From the NCBI GenBank assembly GCA_036802945.1, contig DAIRVG010000001.1:1-64000 (forward strand): DNA of 64,000 nt, in the 5' to 3' direction. The stretch is from Gp6-AA40 sp036802945 (lineage in GTDB: Bacteria > Acidobacteriota > Vicinamibacteria > Vicinamibacterales > UBA2999). Shown piece after piece: positions 6,393 to 13,574 of this stretch; within the stretch, counting starts at the first letter, position 1; each line of letters begins with the position of its first letter. Position numbers and translations under genes: made by a program. The notes beneath the pieces are model-generated. The model was not told where the DNA came from. It did not search any database and saw nothing but the letters and a program-made list of their open reading frames with translations.

Positions 6393-8156
6393 TTACTTCT
6401 GAAGCGCCTTCTGCACCGCTTTCGCCGCGTTCTGTACCGCTTCGGCAAGCGACTCGTCGTATGAGGGACCCTGCCCGGGTGTACCGACGAAGCCACCAAG
6501 GTCGTTCATCGTCATCGCCTGCTGCATGAGGTACGAGGCGGCGCCCGCCGTGCCGTCGATCCCTGCGCCGCGTCCAAATCCGCCAAGCCCGCCCACCTGC
6601 ATCTGGTAGAGCGTCGGGTTGCCGAGCATGCCCATGCCACCCAGATTGGCCGCTCCGAAGGTGTTCAGGCGCGCCATCATCATCGGGCCCGCGAACATCG
6701 ACAGATACATAGTGCCGGCGAACCTCGCGAGGCCAAGGCCGGTCTGCAGGGTGAACCCGCTCCCGTCCTTGCCTTTCGTCGTCGTCGACAGACGTTGTTT
6801 GCCGTCACTCTGAACAAGCTTAACGGCGATACTCGACTCGGTAACCTCCTCCGGCGCGGACGCGGCAGCGCCAACGGCGCCGGCCGCCGCCCCGGCGTTA
6901 CCGCCGCGCGGGCCGGCGACTCCCGAGGCCGCGCGCATGAGACCGCTCAGACGCCCAGGCTTCGACGCCTTCAGTTCGGTCACCTCGGCCAGCAGCACGT
7001 AGTCGTACCCCAGGTCCGCGGCTCGCTTCTGCAGGTCCGCCGGCGGCGCTGCCGCCATCGGCACGGCTTCGAACTTGGCGTCTGCCAGGTCGCCAATCAG
7101 ACGTTGACGCAGGGTGCGGGTGTCGACCGCCTGTGGCGTCTTGTTCGTGAACTCGGGAACGCCGATTCGCACGACACCGGGGGCACGGGGAGTCGGCGCG
7201 GCCACCGGGGCTGCATCGGCGGCCACGAGCTTGACCTCGTTTGCGTCGCTCAGCGCCTTCGACAACTCCCGGACGTTCATCGCCGCGTTCAATCCCTGTG
7301 GGATTTCGAACAGCGCGGGGTCGAGTGTCGTCAGCTCGAACTCGGACACTTCCATCTGCGCTACCAACGGCTTGCCGTCGTCGCCAGTCACGGTCGTCGT
7401 ATAGGCGATTGGAAACCCGAGCGCCTTCGGGTCGCCATTCGCCGTCGCCTGGATCTGGTCGGCGCAGCCGCCCGGAGCAGCGGGAGGCGCCTGCTCGGGC
7501 TGTACCTGGGAAGCGAGAGCGGGGGGCGAATCGATGTACCAGCCGTCGGTTTCGATCCGCTGCTTGGTCGTGTCGCAGGCGCCCTGCCCCGGTTGCTTGT
7601 CGATCATTGTCTTGACGTGCCGGGCCTGCTGACCGAAGGCGTTCTTGCGTTCACCCGTATCGACGATTGTCGTGGCCACAATCACCACGCCGGGGGGCTT
7701 GGGCGGCGCGGTTGGGCCAGCTCCGATCGGCGCGGCCGGCAGTCCATCAGGGGTCACCAGGTAAGTATTAGCGGCACGCATGACCTGAATCGTGCGCTTC
7801 TGGTCGTGCTGCTTCAGCAGGACGGTGTCCTGGAACTCAAACCGCTCACGCTGCCCTTTGATATAGGTAACCGTCTCGGTTTTCATTCCTTCGGTCGTGT
7901 ACGTCGTCTTGAAGCGCACGTCGCCCTGTGGAGGCGGCGCCGGCGGACGCACAGGTTCGGCTGGTTTCGCGGCCGGGGCCGCAGCCGGCGGTTTCGGCGC
8001 GGGCGGCTTCTGCTGCGGCGCGGGTGGCTTCTGCTGCGGCGCCTGCGGTGCAGGACGACGTTGGGGGGTCTGGGCGCTCAACGGCATGCCGGTAAGGGCA
8101 ACCGCGGCCACGGTGAACAACGCAACGAGGGAGGAAAGGCGTGAGGATGAACGCAT
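6393..8156 (-). CDS. Large secreted protein with Pro-rich N-terminus and CsgG-like region
   Basis: 587 aa from the ATG at 8156, which has GGGAG about 9 nt upstream; an ATG three codons earlier (8165) is too close to that site. A signal peptide is followed by a P/A/Q/K-rich spacer (to about residue 75), a beta-rich region (to about 290) with two Cys (ACDTTK, GCADQ), then a segment starting VVRIGVPEFTNKT and containing LRQRLIGDLADAKF and YDYVLLAEVTELK. This segment resembles CsgG/TolB-N-type lipoprotein domains (inference). The C-terminal part is Gly/Met/Ala-rich. The family is not recognised. It is co-directional with the Ser/Thr kinase downstream, whose extracytoplasmic domain may be of a similar type. 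Confidence 0.6.
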   Translation of the reverse strand: MRSSSRLSSLVALFTVAAVALTGMPLSAQTPQRRPAPQAPQQKPPAPQQKPPAPKPPAAAPAAKPAEPVRPPAPPPQGDVRFKTTYTTEGMKTETVTYIKGQRERFEFQDTVLLKQHDQKRTIQVMRAANTYLVTPDGLPAAPIGAGPTAPPKPPGVVIVATTIVDTGERKNAFGQQARHVKTMIDKQPGQGACDTTKQRIETDGWYIDSPPALASQVQPEQAPPAAPGGCADQIQATANGDPKALGFPIAYTTTVTGDDGKPLVAQMEVSEFELTTLDPALFEIPQGLNAAMNVRELSKALSDANEVKLVAADAAPVAAPTPRAPGVVRIGVPEFTNKTPQAVDTRTLRQRLIGDLADAKFEAVPMAAAPPADLQKRAADLGYDYVLLAEVTELKASKPGRLSGLMRAASGVAGPRGGNAGAAAGAVGAAASAPEEVTESSIAVKLVQSDGKQRLSTTTKGKDGSGFTLQTGLGLARFAGTMYLSMFAGPMMMARLNTFGAANLGGMGMLGNPTLYQMQVGGLGGFGRGAGIDGTAGAASYLMQQAMTMNDLGGFVGTPGQGPSYDESLAEAVQNAAKAVQKALQK

Positions 8157-8493
8157 GTGACTCATCTCCCGGTCTCGAGGACCGTCGACACTGAATACTC
8201 TTTCACTCGACGACGTTTCACGGCCTCCGCGCTCAGCGCGGAGACCACCGGCACCGGTATAGGGTTCCTGCGGGAGGACGGGAGTTTATCGTGAAACGTG
8301 CAGGCCCGATCCTCCTTCCTCGCTATCAGGCGAACACTTTGTCAAACTCCGGCCAGTGCAGGTAGTCGTGTGCCTTAAACGAAGCGAAGTGCTCGGCTCC
8401 GTGACAGGAAAACCACGGCCCCGACAACATGCTTAATAACGCCGAACCCTGCCAAATCGGACAAGCCGTGTTTAGTTATTGAGATTGAGTGAT
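8157..8493. other. Intergenic region between secG and the secreted protein
   Basis: About 330 bp. It contains a perfect hairpin (CTCCGCGC / GCGCGGAG, 8225-8232 and 8236-8243, 3-nt loop) without a T-run, which could sit in the 5' leader of the downstream minus-strand gene, and a possible short coding remnant (8326-8430). No other feature is seen. Confidence 0.5.
8326..8430 (-). CDS. Possible 34-aa ORF or gene remnant
   Basis: Minus-strand frame from ATG 8430 to TGA 8326. The frame stays open without a start for about 15 more codons upstream and then meets TAA. The residues look protein-like (Trp, His, Cys, Phe rich; motifs FSCHG and HWPEF), unlike the arginine-rich shadows typical of this GC content, so it may be the tail of a decayed gene. 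No family is recognised. Confidence 0.25.
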   Translation of the reverse strand: MLSGPWFSCHGAEHFASFKAHDYLHWPEFDKVFA

Positions 8494-8958
8494 TTACGGG
8501 GAGTAGGCTCGAAGACTTCCGCCTGCGGNNNNNNNNNNNNNNNNNNNNNNNNNNNNNNNNNNNNNNNNNNNNNNNNNNNNNNNNNNNNNNNNNNNNNNNN
8601 NNNNNNNNNNNNNNNNNNNNNNNNNNNNCGGTGCTGGTGTCGCAGGCGGTCTCGCGGGTGTCGTCGTCGCCGGCGTAGACGGCTGCGTCAGCGGCGAGCG
8701 GCCGCCGATTACAGAGGAAGGCCCGCTCCTCCCGATGATTCCCAGCGCGAGCGCGCCCACCATGAACAGAATTGCGCAGATCGTCGTCGCGCGAGACAGC
8801 ACCGTCGCGCCGCTGCGAGCGCCGAACGCGGACTGGCTGCTCCCGCCGCCGCCGAACGCGCTGGCGATGTCGCCGCCCTTGCCCTGCTGGAGGTACACCA
8901 CAAGCATCATCGTGAAGCAGGCCAGTATGTAGAGTACGGTGACGATGTAGTACAGCAT
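8494..8958 (-). CDS. secG: SecG, protein-export membrane protein (interrupted by assembly gap)
   Basis: About 154 codons if the 100-N gap is taken literally. Two transmembrane helices (residues about 2-22 and 53-73) flank the SecG signature QQGKGGDIASAFGGG followed by the FGARSGATVLSRAT loop. It is a non-essential subunit of the SecYEG translocon. The C-terminal tail is Pro/Thr/Ala-rich, longer than in E. coli, and broken by the gap, so the last residues and the frame there are uncertain. It is the last gene of a gap-pgk-tpiA-secG minus-strand cluster; tpiA-secG adjacency is common in many bacteria. Confidence 0.9.
   Translation of the reverse strand: MLYYIVTVLYILACFTMMLVVYLQQGKGGDIASAFGGGGSSQSAFGARSGATVLSRATTICAILFMVGALALGIIGRSGPSSVIGGRSPLTQPSTPATTTPARPPATPAPXXXXXXXXXXXXXXXXXXXXXXXXXXXXXXXXXXAGGSLRAYSP
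8529..8628. other. Assembly gap (100 N) in the secG tail
   Basis: Exactly 100 N, a conventional placeholder; the true length is unknown. It lies in a Pro/Thr/Ala-rich coding tail, so a low-complexity repeat may have blocked assembly. Confidence 0.95.
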
Positions 8959-8985
8959 CCCCTTGTCCTGTTTGAGAAAAACTGA

Positions 8986-9753
8986 TTATACCGCCGCGTC
9001 GCGGCTTCGCGAAACGATGTCGTAAAACGCTTTGACGTCGAGACTCGCCCCTCCTACCAGGGCCCCGTCGACGTCCGGCAGGCTGACGAGATCGCCGATA
9101 TTCTCCGGTTTCACGCTGCCGCCGTAGATCACGTGGCAGAGCTCGGCGCCGTCCGCCCCGAACCAGTTCTGCAGCCGTTTCCGGATGTGGCCGTGCGCCT
9201 CGGCCGCCTGCGCGGGCGTCGCATTGCGCCCAGTCCCAATCGCCCAGACGGGTTCGTAGGCAATTACGAGCTGTACGACCTGTGCGGAGGTGATGCCGTC
9301 GAGTCCCGCTTTGATCTGGCGATCGAGCACGGCAAACGTGTCGTTGCGCTCCCGCTGATCGAGTGTTTCTCCGATGCAGACGATCGGCGTCAGGCCGCCG
9401 GCAAACGCGGCGGCAACCTTGCGGTTCACTGACGCATCGGTCTCACCGAACAGCGTCCTCCGCTCGGAGTGACCGATGATCACATACTCAGCGCCCGCCT
9501 CGGCAATCATCGTCGCGCTGATCTCGCCCGTGAAAGCCCCTTCGCGCTCCCAGTACAGATTCTGCGCGGCCACCCCGACGTTGCTGTTGCGCGCCGCTTC
9601 GGCGGCGGCGTGCAGCGCGGTGAACGGCGGCGCAATCACGATCTCCACTCCGCTGATGTCCTTGACCATTGCGCGAAACTCTTTGACGTATTTCACGGTC
9701 TCCGCGACCGTTTTGTACATCTTCCAGTTTCCGGCAATGAGGGGTGTTCGCAT
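8986..9753 (-). CDS. tpiA: Triosephosphate isomerase
   Basis: 255 aa from the ATG at 9753 (an ATG three codons upstream is possible; neither has a clear ribosome site). It interconverts dihydroxyacetone phosphate and glyceraldehyde 3-phosphate in the cytoplasm. Family motifs are complete: AGNWKMYKT with the active-site Asn/Lys, IIGHSERR with the catalytic His, AYEPVWAIGTG with the catalytic Glu and loop 6, and the phosphate-binding YGGSVKPEN and GALVGGASL. Normal length. It lies between pgk, from which a short-repeat spacer separates it, and secG. Confidence 0.97.
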   Translation of the reverse strand: MRTPLIAGNWKMYKTVAETVKYVKEFRAMVKDISGVEIVIAPPFTALHAAAEAARNSNVGVAAQNLYWEREGAFTGEISATMIAEAGAEYVIIGHSERRTLFGETDASVNRKVAAAFAGGLTPIVCIGETLDQRERNDTFAVLDRQIKAGLDGITSAQVVQLVIAYEPVWAIGTGRNATPAQAAEAHGHIRKRLQNWFGADGAELCHVIYGGSVKPENIGDLVSLPDVDGALVGGASLDVKAFYDIVSRSRDAAV

Positions 9754-9756
9754 GTG

Positions 9757-9886
9757 ATTCAAAATTCAAAATGCCAAATTCAAAATGCAAACAAGACGCG
9801 GCTCGCGAGATCGACGGCGAAACGCGCAGCGTTGCTCCATACCGGTCCTTCGACTAATTAGCGTTTGCATTTTGCATTTTGCATTT
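9757..9886. repeat. A/T-rich micro-tandem repeats forming an inverted pair between pgk and tpiA
   Basis: 9757-9793 is built from degenerate AATTCAAAATGC-like units; 9863-9886 is TTTTGCA repeated three times. AAAATGCAAAC (9782-9792) and GTTTGCATTTT (9863-9873) form a perfect 11-bp inverted repeat around a GC-rich 70-nt loop. Its base composition contrasts strongly with the flanking genes. Confidence 0.7.
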
Positions 9887-11079
9887 CACTTCTCAGGTAA
9901 CACGGCCACGCCCGGCAGGGTTCGACCGCCAAGGAACTCGAGCGACGCGCCACCGCCGGTGGAGATGTGCGTGATTCGGTCGGCCACGCCTGCCTTCTTC
10001 ACCGCCGCGATCGAGTCGCCGCCCCCGATGATCGTCGTCCCCTTCACATCCGCGACAGCTTTCGCGACCTCGATAGTTCCCTGCGCGAACGCGTCGATCT
10101 CGAACACGCCCATCGGACCGTTCCAGACGACGGTGCTGGCGTCGTGCAGGGCGTCAGCAAAGACCCTGGCCGTCCGCGGACCGATATCGAGGCCCATGCG
10201 GTCACCTATCCTGGGATCGTCGACGCTGAGTGTCTCCGTCGGCACACCTGCCTCGATCTTCGGCGCAACCACGTGGTCTACTGGCAGCAGGAGCTCAAGG
10301 CCGCTCGCCTTAGCGCCCGCGATGATGTCCCTGGCTTCGGCCTGCTTGTCGTCCTCGACGAGCGACTTTCCGACAGGCTTGCCCTGCGCCTTGAAGAACG
10401 TGTACGCCATGGCGCCGCCGATGAGGAGCCGGTCCACGCGCGGGATCAGATTCTCGATGAGGTCGATCTTGTCGGACACCTTCGCGCCGCCGAGCACCGC
10501 CACGTACGGTCTTGCCGGATTGCCGACCGCCTCACCAAGGTACCTCAGCTCGGTTTCCATCAGGAGCCCGGCGCCTGCGTCCGGCAGCATCAGCCGCACG
10601 ATCGCGTGCACCGAGGCGTGCGCGCGGTGCGCCGCGCCAAATGCGTCATTGACGTACACGTCGGCAAGCGACGCCAGCTTCCTCGCAAAATCCTCGTCGT
10701 CTTTCTCCTCCTCGGGATGAAACCGCAGGTTCTCGAGGAGCACCACGCCCCCGTCTGTTGCGCGCGCGACCGCCTGCTCGGCAGCCGCCCCGACGCAATC
10801 CTCGGCAAGTGATACGTCGCGCCCGAGCAGTTCGCCGGTGCGCTTCGCCACGGGACGAAGGCTCATCTCGGGGTTCGGCTTGCCTTTCGGGCGCCCGAGA
10901 TGAGAGGCGAGAACGACCACGGCTGCGCCGGCATCGAGCGCGTATCGAATAGTCGGCAGAGAAGCCTGGATGCGAGTGTCATCCCCGATGGTGCCGTTCT
11001 CGAGCGGTACGTTGAAATCGACCCGCAGGAACACGCGCCGGTCCTTGAGGTTGAGATCGCGAATTGTCTTTTTCGCCAC
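9886..11079 (-). CDS. pgk: Phosphoglycerate kinase
   Basis: 397 aa, normal length. It transfers the acyl phosphate of 1,3-bisphosphoglycerate to ADP in lower glycolysis. N-terminal substrate motifs RVDFNVPLENG and ASHLGRPKGK, hinge-region LGGAKVSDKI, and nucleotide-binding GGGDSIAAV with the terminal THISTGGGASLEFL are all present. It follows gap after 30 nt, a spacer filled by a GC hairpin, and precedes tpiA, so the three probably share a transcript. Its stop codon lies at the edge of the AT-rich repeat block downstream. Confidence 0.97.
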   Translation of the reverse strand: MAKKTIRDLNLKDRRVFLRVDFNVPLENGTIGDDTRIQASLPTIRYALDAGAAVVVLASHLGRPKGKPNPEMSLRPVAKRTGELLGRDVSLAEDCVGAAAEQAVARATDGGVVLLENLRFHPEEEKDDEDFARKLASLADVYVNDAFGAAHRAHASVHAIVRLMLPDAGAGLLMETELRYLGEAVGNPARPYVAVLGGAKVSDKIDLIENLIPRVDRLLIGGAMAYTFFKAQGKPVGKSLVEDDKQAEARDIIAGAKASGLELLLPVDHVVAPKIEAGVPTETLSVDDPRIGDRMGLDIGPRTARVFADALHDASTVVWNGPMGVFEIDAFAQGTIEVAKAVADVKGTTIIGGGDSIAAVKKAGVADRITHISTGGGASLEFLGGRTLPGVAVLPEK

Positions 11080-11089
11080 AGATGCGTCC

Positions 11090-11109
11090 GGCGGGGCGCA
11101 AGCCCCGCC
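11090..11109. repeat. REP-like GC hairpin between gap and pgk
   Basis: Perfect 8-bp stem GGCGGGGC / GCCCCGCC with loop GCAA, occupying almost the whole gap-pgk spacer and abutting the gap stop codon. There is no T-run, so it is more likely an mRNA-stability or REP-type element than a terminator. Its stem resembles the hairpins inserted in lpxK at 14246-14296. Confidence 0.7.
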
Positions 11110-12117
11110 CTACAGTCCGCGTTGCACGAGCTTCAGCACCAGGTCGACGCAGCGGTTCGAATAGCCCCACTCGTTGTCGTACCACGAGAGGACCTTCACG
11201 AAGTCGCCGTCAATCACAGCGGTATACGCGCTGTCCACGATCGACGAGTTTGCGTTGCCACGGAAGTCGATCGATACGAGCTCGTCGTCTGACATCGCCA
11301 GGATGCCCTTCATCTTCCCATTCGCCGCCTCGCGGAGCGCGGCATTGACCTCTTCGCCGGTCGTCTTCTTCTCGACGATCGCGTTGAGATCGACGAGCGA
11401 CACGTTGGGCGTCGGCACGCGCATCGCGATCCCGTCAAAGCGGCCCTTCAGCTCGGGCATCACTTCGCCGACGGCGCTCGCGGCGCCGGTGGTCGTCGGA
11501 ATGATCGACAGTGCCGCTGCGCGCGCGCGCCGCAGATCCTTGTGCGGCAGGTCGAGAAGATTCTGATCGTTGGTATAGGAATGCACCGTCGTCATCCACG
11601 CCTTCTTGATCGTGAAACGCTCGTGGAGCACCTTGGCGATCGGCGCGAGACAGTTGGTGGTGCACGACGCGTTGGAGATGATCTGGTGCTTCGCAGGCTC
11701 GTACTTGTCATCGTTGACGCCAAGCACGATCGTGATATCGGGGCCTTTCGCGGGCGCGGTGATGATCACCTTCTTTGCGCCGGCGGCCAGGTGCTTGGCG
11801 GCGCCGTCGCGGTTCGTGAAGATGCCTGTGGATTCGAGCACGATGTCGACGCCGAGATCCTTCCAGGGCAGCTGCGCCGGATCCTTCACGGACAGCACCC
11901 TGAATTCATCGCCCGCCACGGTAATGCCGTCGGTGGTCACGCGCACGTCCGCGTGGAGATTGCCGAGCACCGAGTCGTACTTGAGGAGGTGGGCCAGCGT
12001 GGCGGCGTTGGTCAGGTCGTTGACCGCGACGAAATCGATCTCCTTGTTCCCCATCGCGGCGCGCATGATGTTGCGCCCGATCCGCCCGAACCCGTTGATG
12101 CCAACTTTGACGGCCAT
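11110..12117 (-). CDS. gap: Glyceraldehyde-3-phosphate dehydrogenase, type I
   Basis: 335 aa. It oxidises glyceraldehyde 3-phosphate to 1,3-bisphosphoglycerate with NAD. The Rossmann motif GINGFGRIGRN opens the protein; the active-site Cys lies in SNASCTTNCLAP with the partner His in TVHSYTNDQ; the C-terminal WYDNEWGYSNR is typical. VNDLTN at the end of strand 2 favours NAD over NADP. GAGGTG lies just before the ATG. It is the first gene of the minus-strand gap-pgk-tpiA-secG cluster and is divergent from the LPS operon. Confidence 0.97.
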   Translation of the reverse strand: MAVKVGINGFGRIGRNIMRAAMGNKEIDFVAVNDLTNAATLAHLLKYDSVLGNLHADVRVTTDGITVAGDEFRVLSVKDPAQLPWKDLGVDIVLESTGIFTNRDGAAKHLAAGAKKVIITAPAKGPDITIVLGVNDDKYEPAKHQIISNASCTTNCLAPIAKVLHERFTIKKAWMTTVHSYTNDQNLLDLPHKDLRRARAAALSIIPTTTGAASAVGEVMPELKGRFDGIAMRVPTPNVSLVDLNAIVEKKTTGEEVNAALREAANGKMKGILAMSDDELVSIDFRGNANSSIVDSAYTAVIDGDFVKVLSWYDNEWGYSNRCVDLVLKLVQRGL

Positions 12118-12182
12118 GTCACCTCGCTCCCTTGCGCGCCATTCGTGACACGCCTCAAAACACTCGATTCTATCGACGCGCG

Positions 12183-12211
12183 TTGAACGCGGTCAATTGC
12201 CGCGATATACT
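12183..12211 (+). promoter_or_regulatory. Promoter of the LPS core/lipid A operon
   Basis: TTGAAC (12183-12188), a 17-nt spacer and TATACT (12206-12211) match the sigma70 consensus well. The predicted transcript starts about 30 nt before the waaA GTG. It lies in the 131-bp divergent space between gap and waaA. Confidence 0.75.
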
Positions 12212-12248
12212 TCGGGCACCTTAACGGCTGCGTTTCCCGCAACTTACC

Positions 12249-13574
12249 GTGTATCTCCTTTACAGCATCGTCACGCTCGTGGTGTTCGTGGCGGCGTCGC
12301 CGTACTTTCTCTATCAGGCGCTGCGCCACAACAAGTACGTCGGCAGCCTCGGGCAGCGGCTCGGGTATCTCCCGGTGTCGTTCAATCTCGATGGTGACGA
12401 GTCGATCTGGGTGCACGCCGTGTCCGTGGGCGAAGTGCTCAGCGCGCGTCCACTGATCTCCGAGCTGCGCGCACGCTATCCAAAGCTGCGCGTGTTTCTG
12501 TCGACGACCACGCTGACCGGGCAGCAGCTCGCCCGCCGCAGCGTGTCCGACGTCGACGCGGTCTTCTACTTTCCGTTCGACTGGACCTTCACCGCGCGCC
12601 GCACGCTGAACGTGGTCAAGCCGCGGCTGTTCGTGATGATCGAGACCGAGATCTGGCCCAACCTGCTTCGCGAATGCCGGCGGCGCCACATCAAGACAGT
12701 GATGGTGAACGGCCGCATCTCGTACCGTTCGTACCCGCGGTACCGGCTGATCCGTCCGTTCATGAAGCGCGTGCTCGCGGACATCGATCGTTTCTGCGTC
12801 CAGGGCGAGGAGACCGCCCGGCGCCTGGTCGAACTTGGCGCCGATCCGGCGCGGGTGACGGTCACCGGCAGTCTCAAGTTCGACTCCGTCGACGCATCGC
12901 CGACGCCGGGGCGCGGCCGCGATCGGGTCCTCCGCTTTTTCCGCATCTCGCCGAACCGTCCGGTCATGATCGCCGGCAGCACGCTGAGAGGCGAAGAGGA
13001 ACCGGTAATCCGCGCGTTCAATCGCGTGAGGACCACCGGTACCAACGCACTGCTTATCATCGCGGCGCGCCATCCGGAGCGCTTCGACGAGGTCGAGCGC
13101 ATCTGTCGCCACGAAGGCCTCTCGACGGTCAGGCGGAGCGAGCTGCCGATCGACGCCGAGCCTCGAGCCGACGCCGTCGTGCTCGACACGATCGGCGAGC
13201 TGGCGCAGCTCTATCAGGTCGCGACGGTCGTGTTCATCGGAGGAAGTCTCGTCCCTGCAGGTGGCCACAACATCCTCGAGCCGGCGTTGTACGGCAAGCC
13301 GATTGTCTTCGGGCCGCACATGCAGAACTTCGACGAGATCGCCGAGACGTTCGTGGCCAACGGCGCGGCGATCCAGGTGCGCTCGGAGGGCGAGTGTGAA
13401 GACACCTTGGTCAGCCTCATCGGCGATCCGGTGCGGCGCGCGCGCGTCGGCGCCGCCGCGCGTGCGCTCGTGGAATCCAACCGTGGTGCCGGGGATCGTA
13501 CGCTGGCCGTGATCGGAAACCTTCTGCCCTCCGCCGAACGCGGCGTGGTCCGTCCTTTCCGCCAAACCCATTGA
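12249..13574 (+). CDS. waaA: 3-deoxy-D-manno-octulosonic-acid (Kdo) transferase
   Basis: 441 aa from a GTG start. It transfers Kdo from CMP-Kdo to lipid IVA at the inner face of the inner membrane. An N-terminal membrane anchor (about 1-20) precedes the GT-B fold; HAVSVGEVLSARPLI and TTTLTGQQLA mark the acceptor domain, and FIGGSLVPAGGHNILEPA with FGPHMQNF marks the donor-binding domain. It is the first gene of a tightly overlapping operon; its TGA overlaps the TTG start of lpxK by 4 nt. Confidence 0.95.
   Translation: MYLLYSIVTLVVFVAASPYFLYQALRHNKYVGSLGQRLGYLPVSFNLDGDESIWVHAVSVGEVLSARPLISELRARYPKLRVFLSTTTLTGQQLARRSVSDVDAVFYFPFDWTFTARRTLNVVKPRLFVMIETEIWPNLLRECRRRHIKTVMVNGRISYRSYPRYRLIRPFMKRVLADIDRFCVQGEETARRLVELGADPARVTVTGSLKFDSVDASPTPGRGRDRVLRFFRISPNRPVMIAGSTLRGEEEPVIRAFNRVRTTGTNALLIIAARHPERFDEVERICRHEGLSTVRRSELPIDAEPRADAVVLDTIGELAQLYQVATVVFIGGSLVPAGGHNILEPALYGKPIVFGPHMQNFDEIAETFVANGAAIQVRSEGECEDTLVSLIGDPVRRARVGAAARALVESNRGAGDRTLAVIGNLLPSAERGVVRPFRQTH

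Noticed and set aside
6795..8144. 449-aa plus-strand open frame
   Set aside because: Antisense of the secreted protein at 6393-8156; strongly Arg/Gly-rich without motifs.
8225..8243. Terminator for secG
   Set aside because: The hairpin is perfect but lies about 250 nt beyond the secG stop and lacks a T-run on either strand.
12012..13571. 519-aa open frame on the minus strand
   Set aside because: Antisense shadow of waaA; Arg/His/Asp-rich composition and no recognisable motifs, whereas waaA on the other strand has full motifs.
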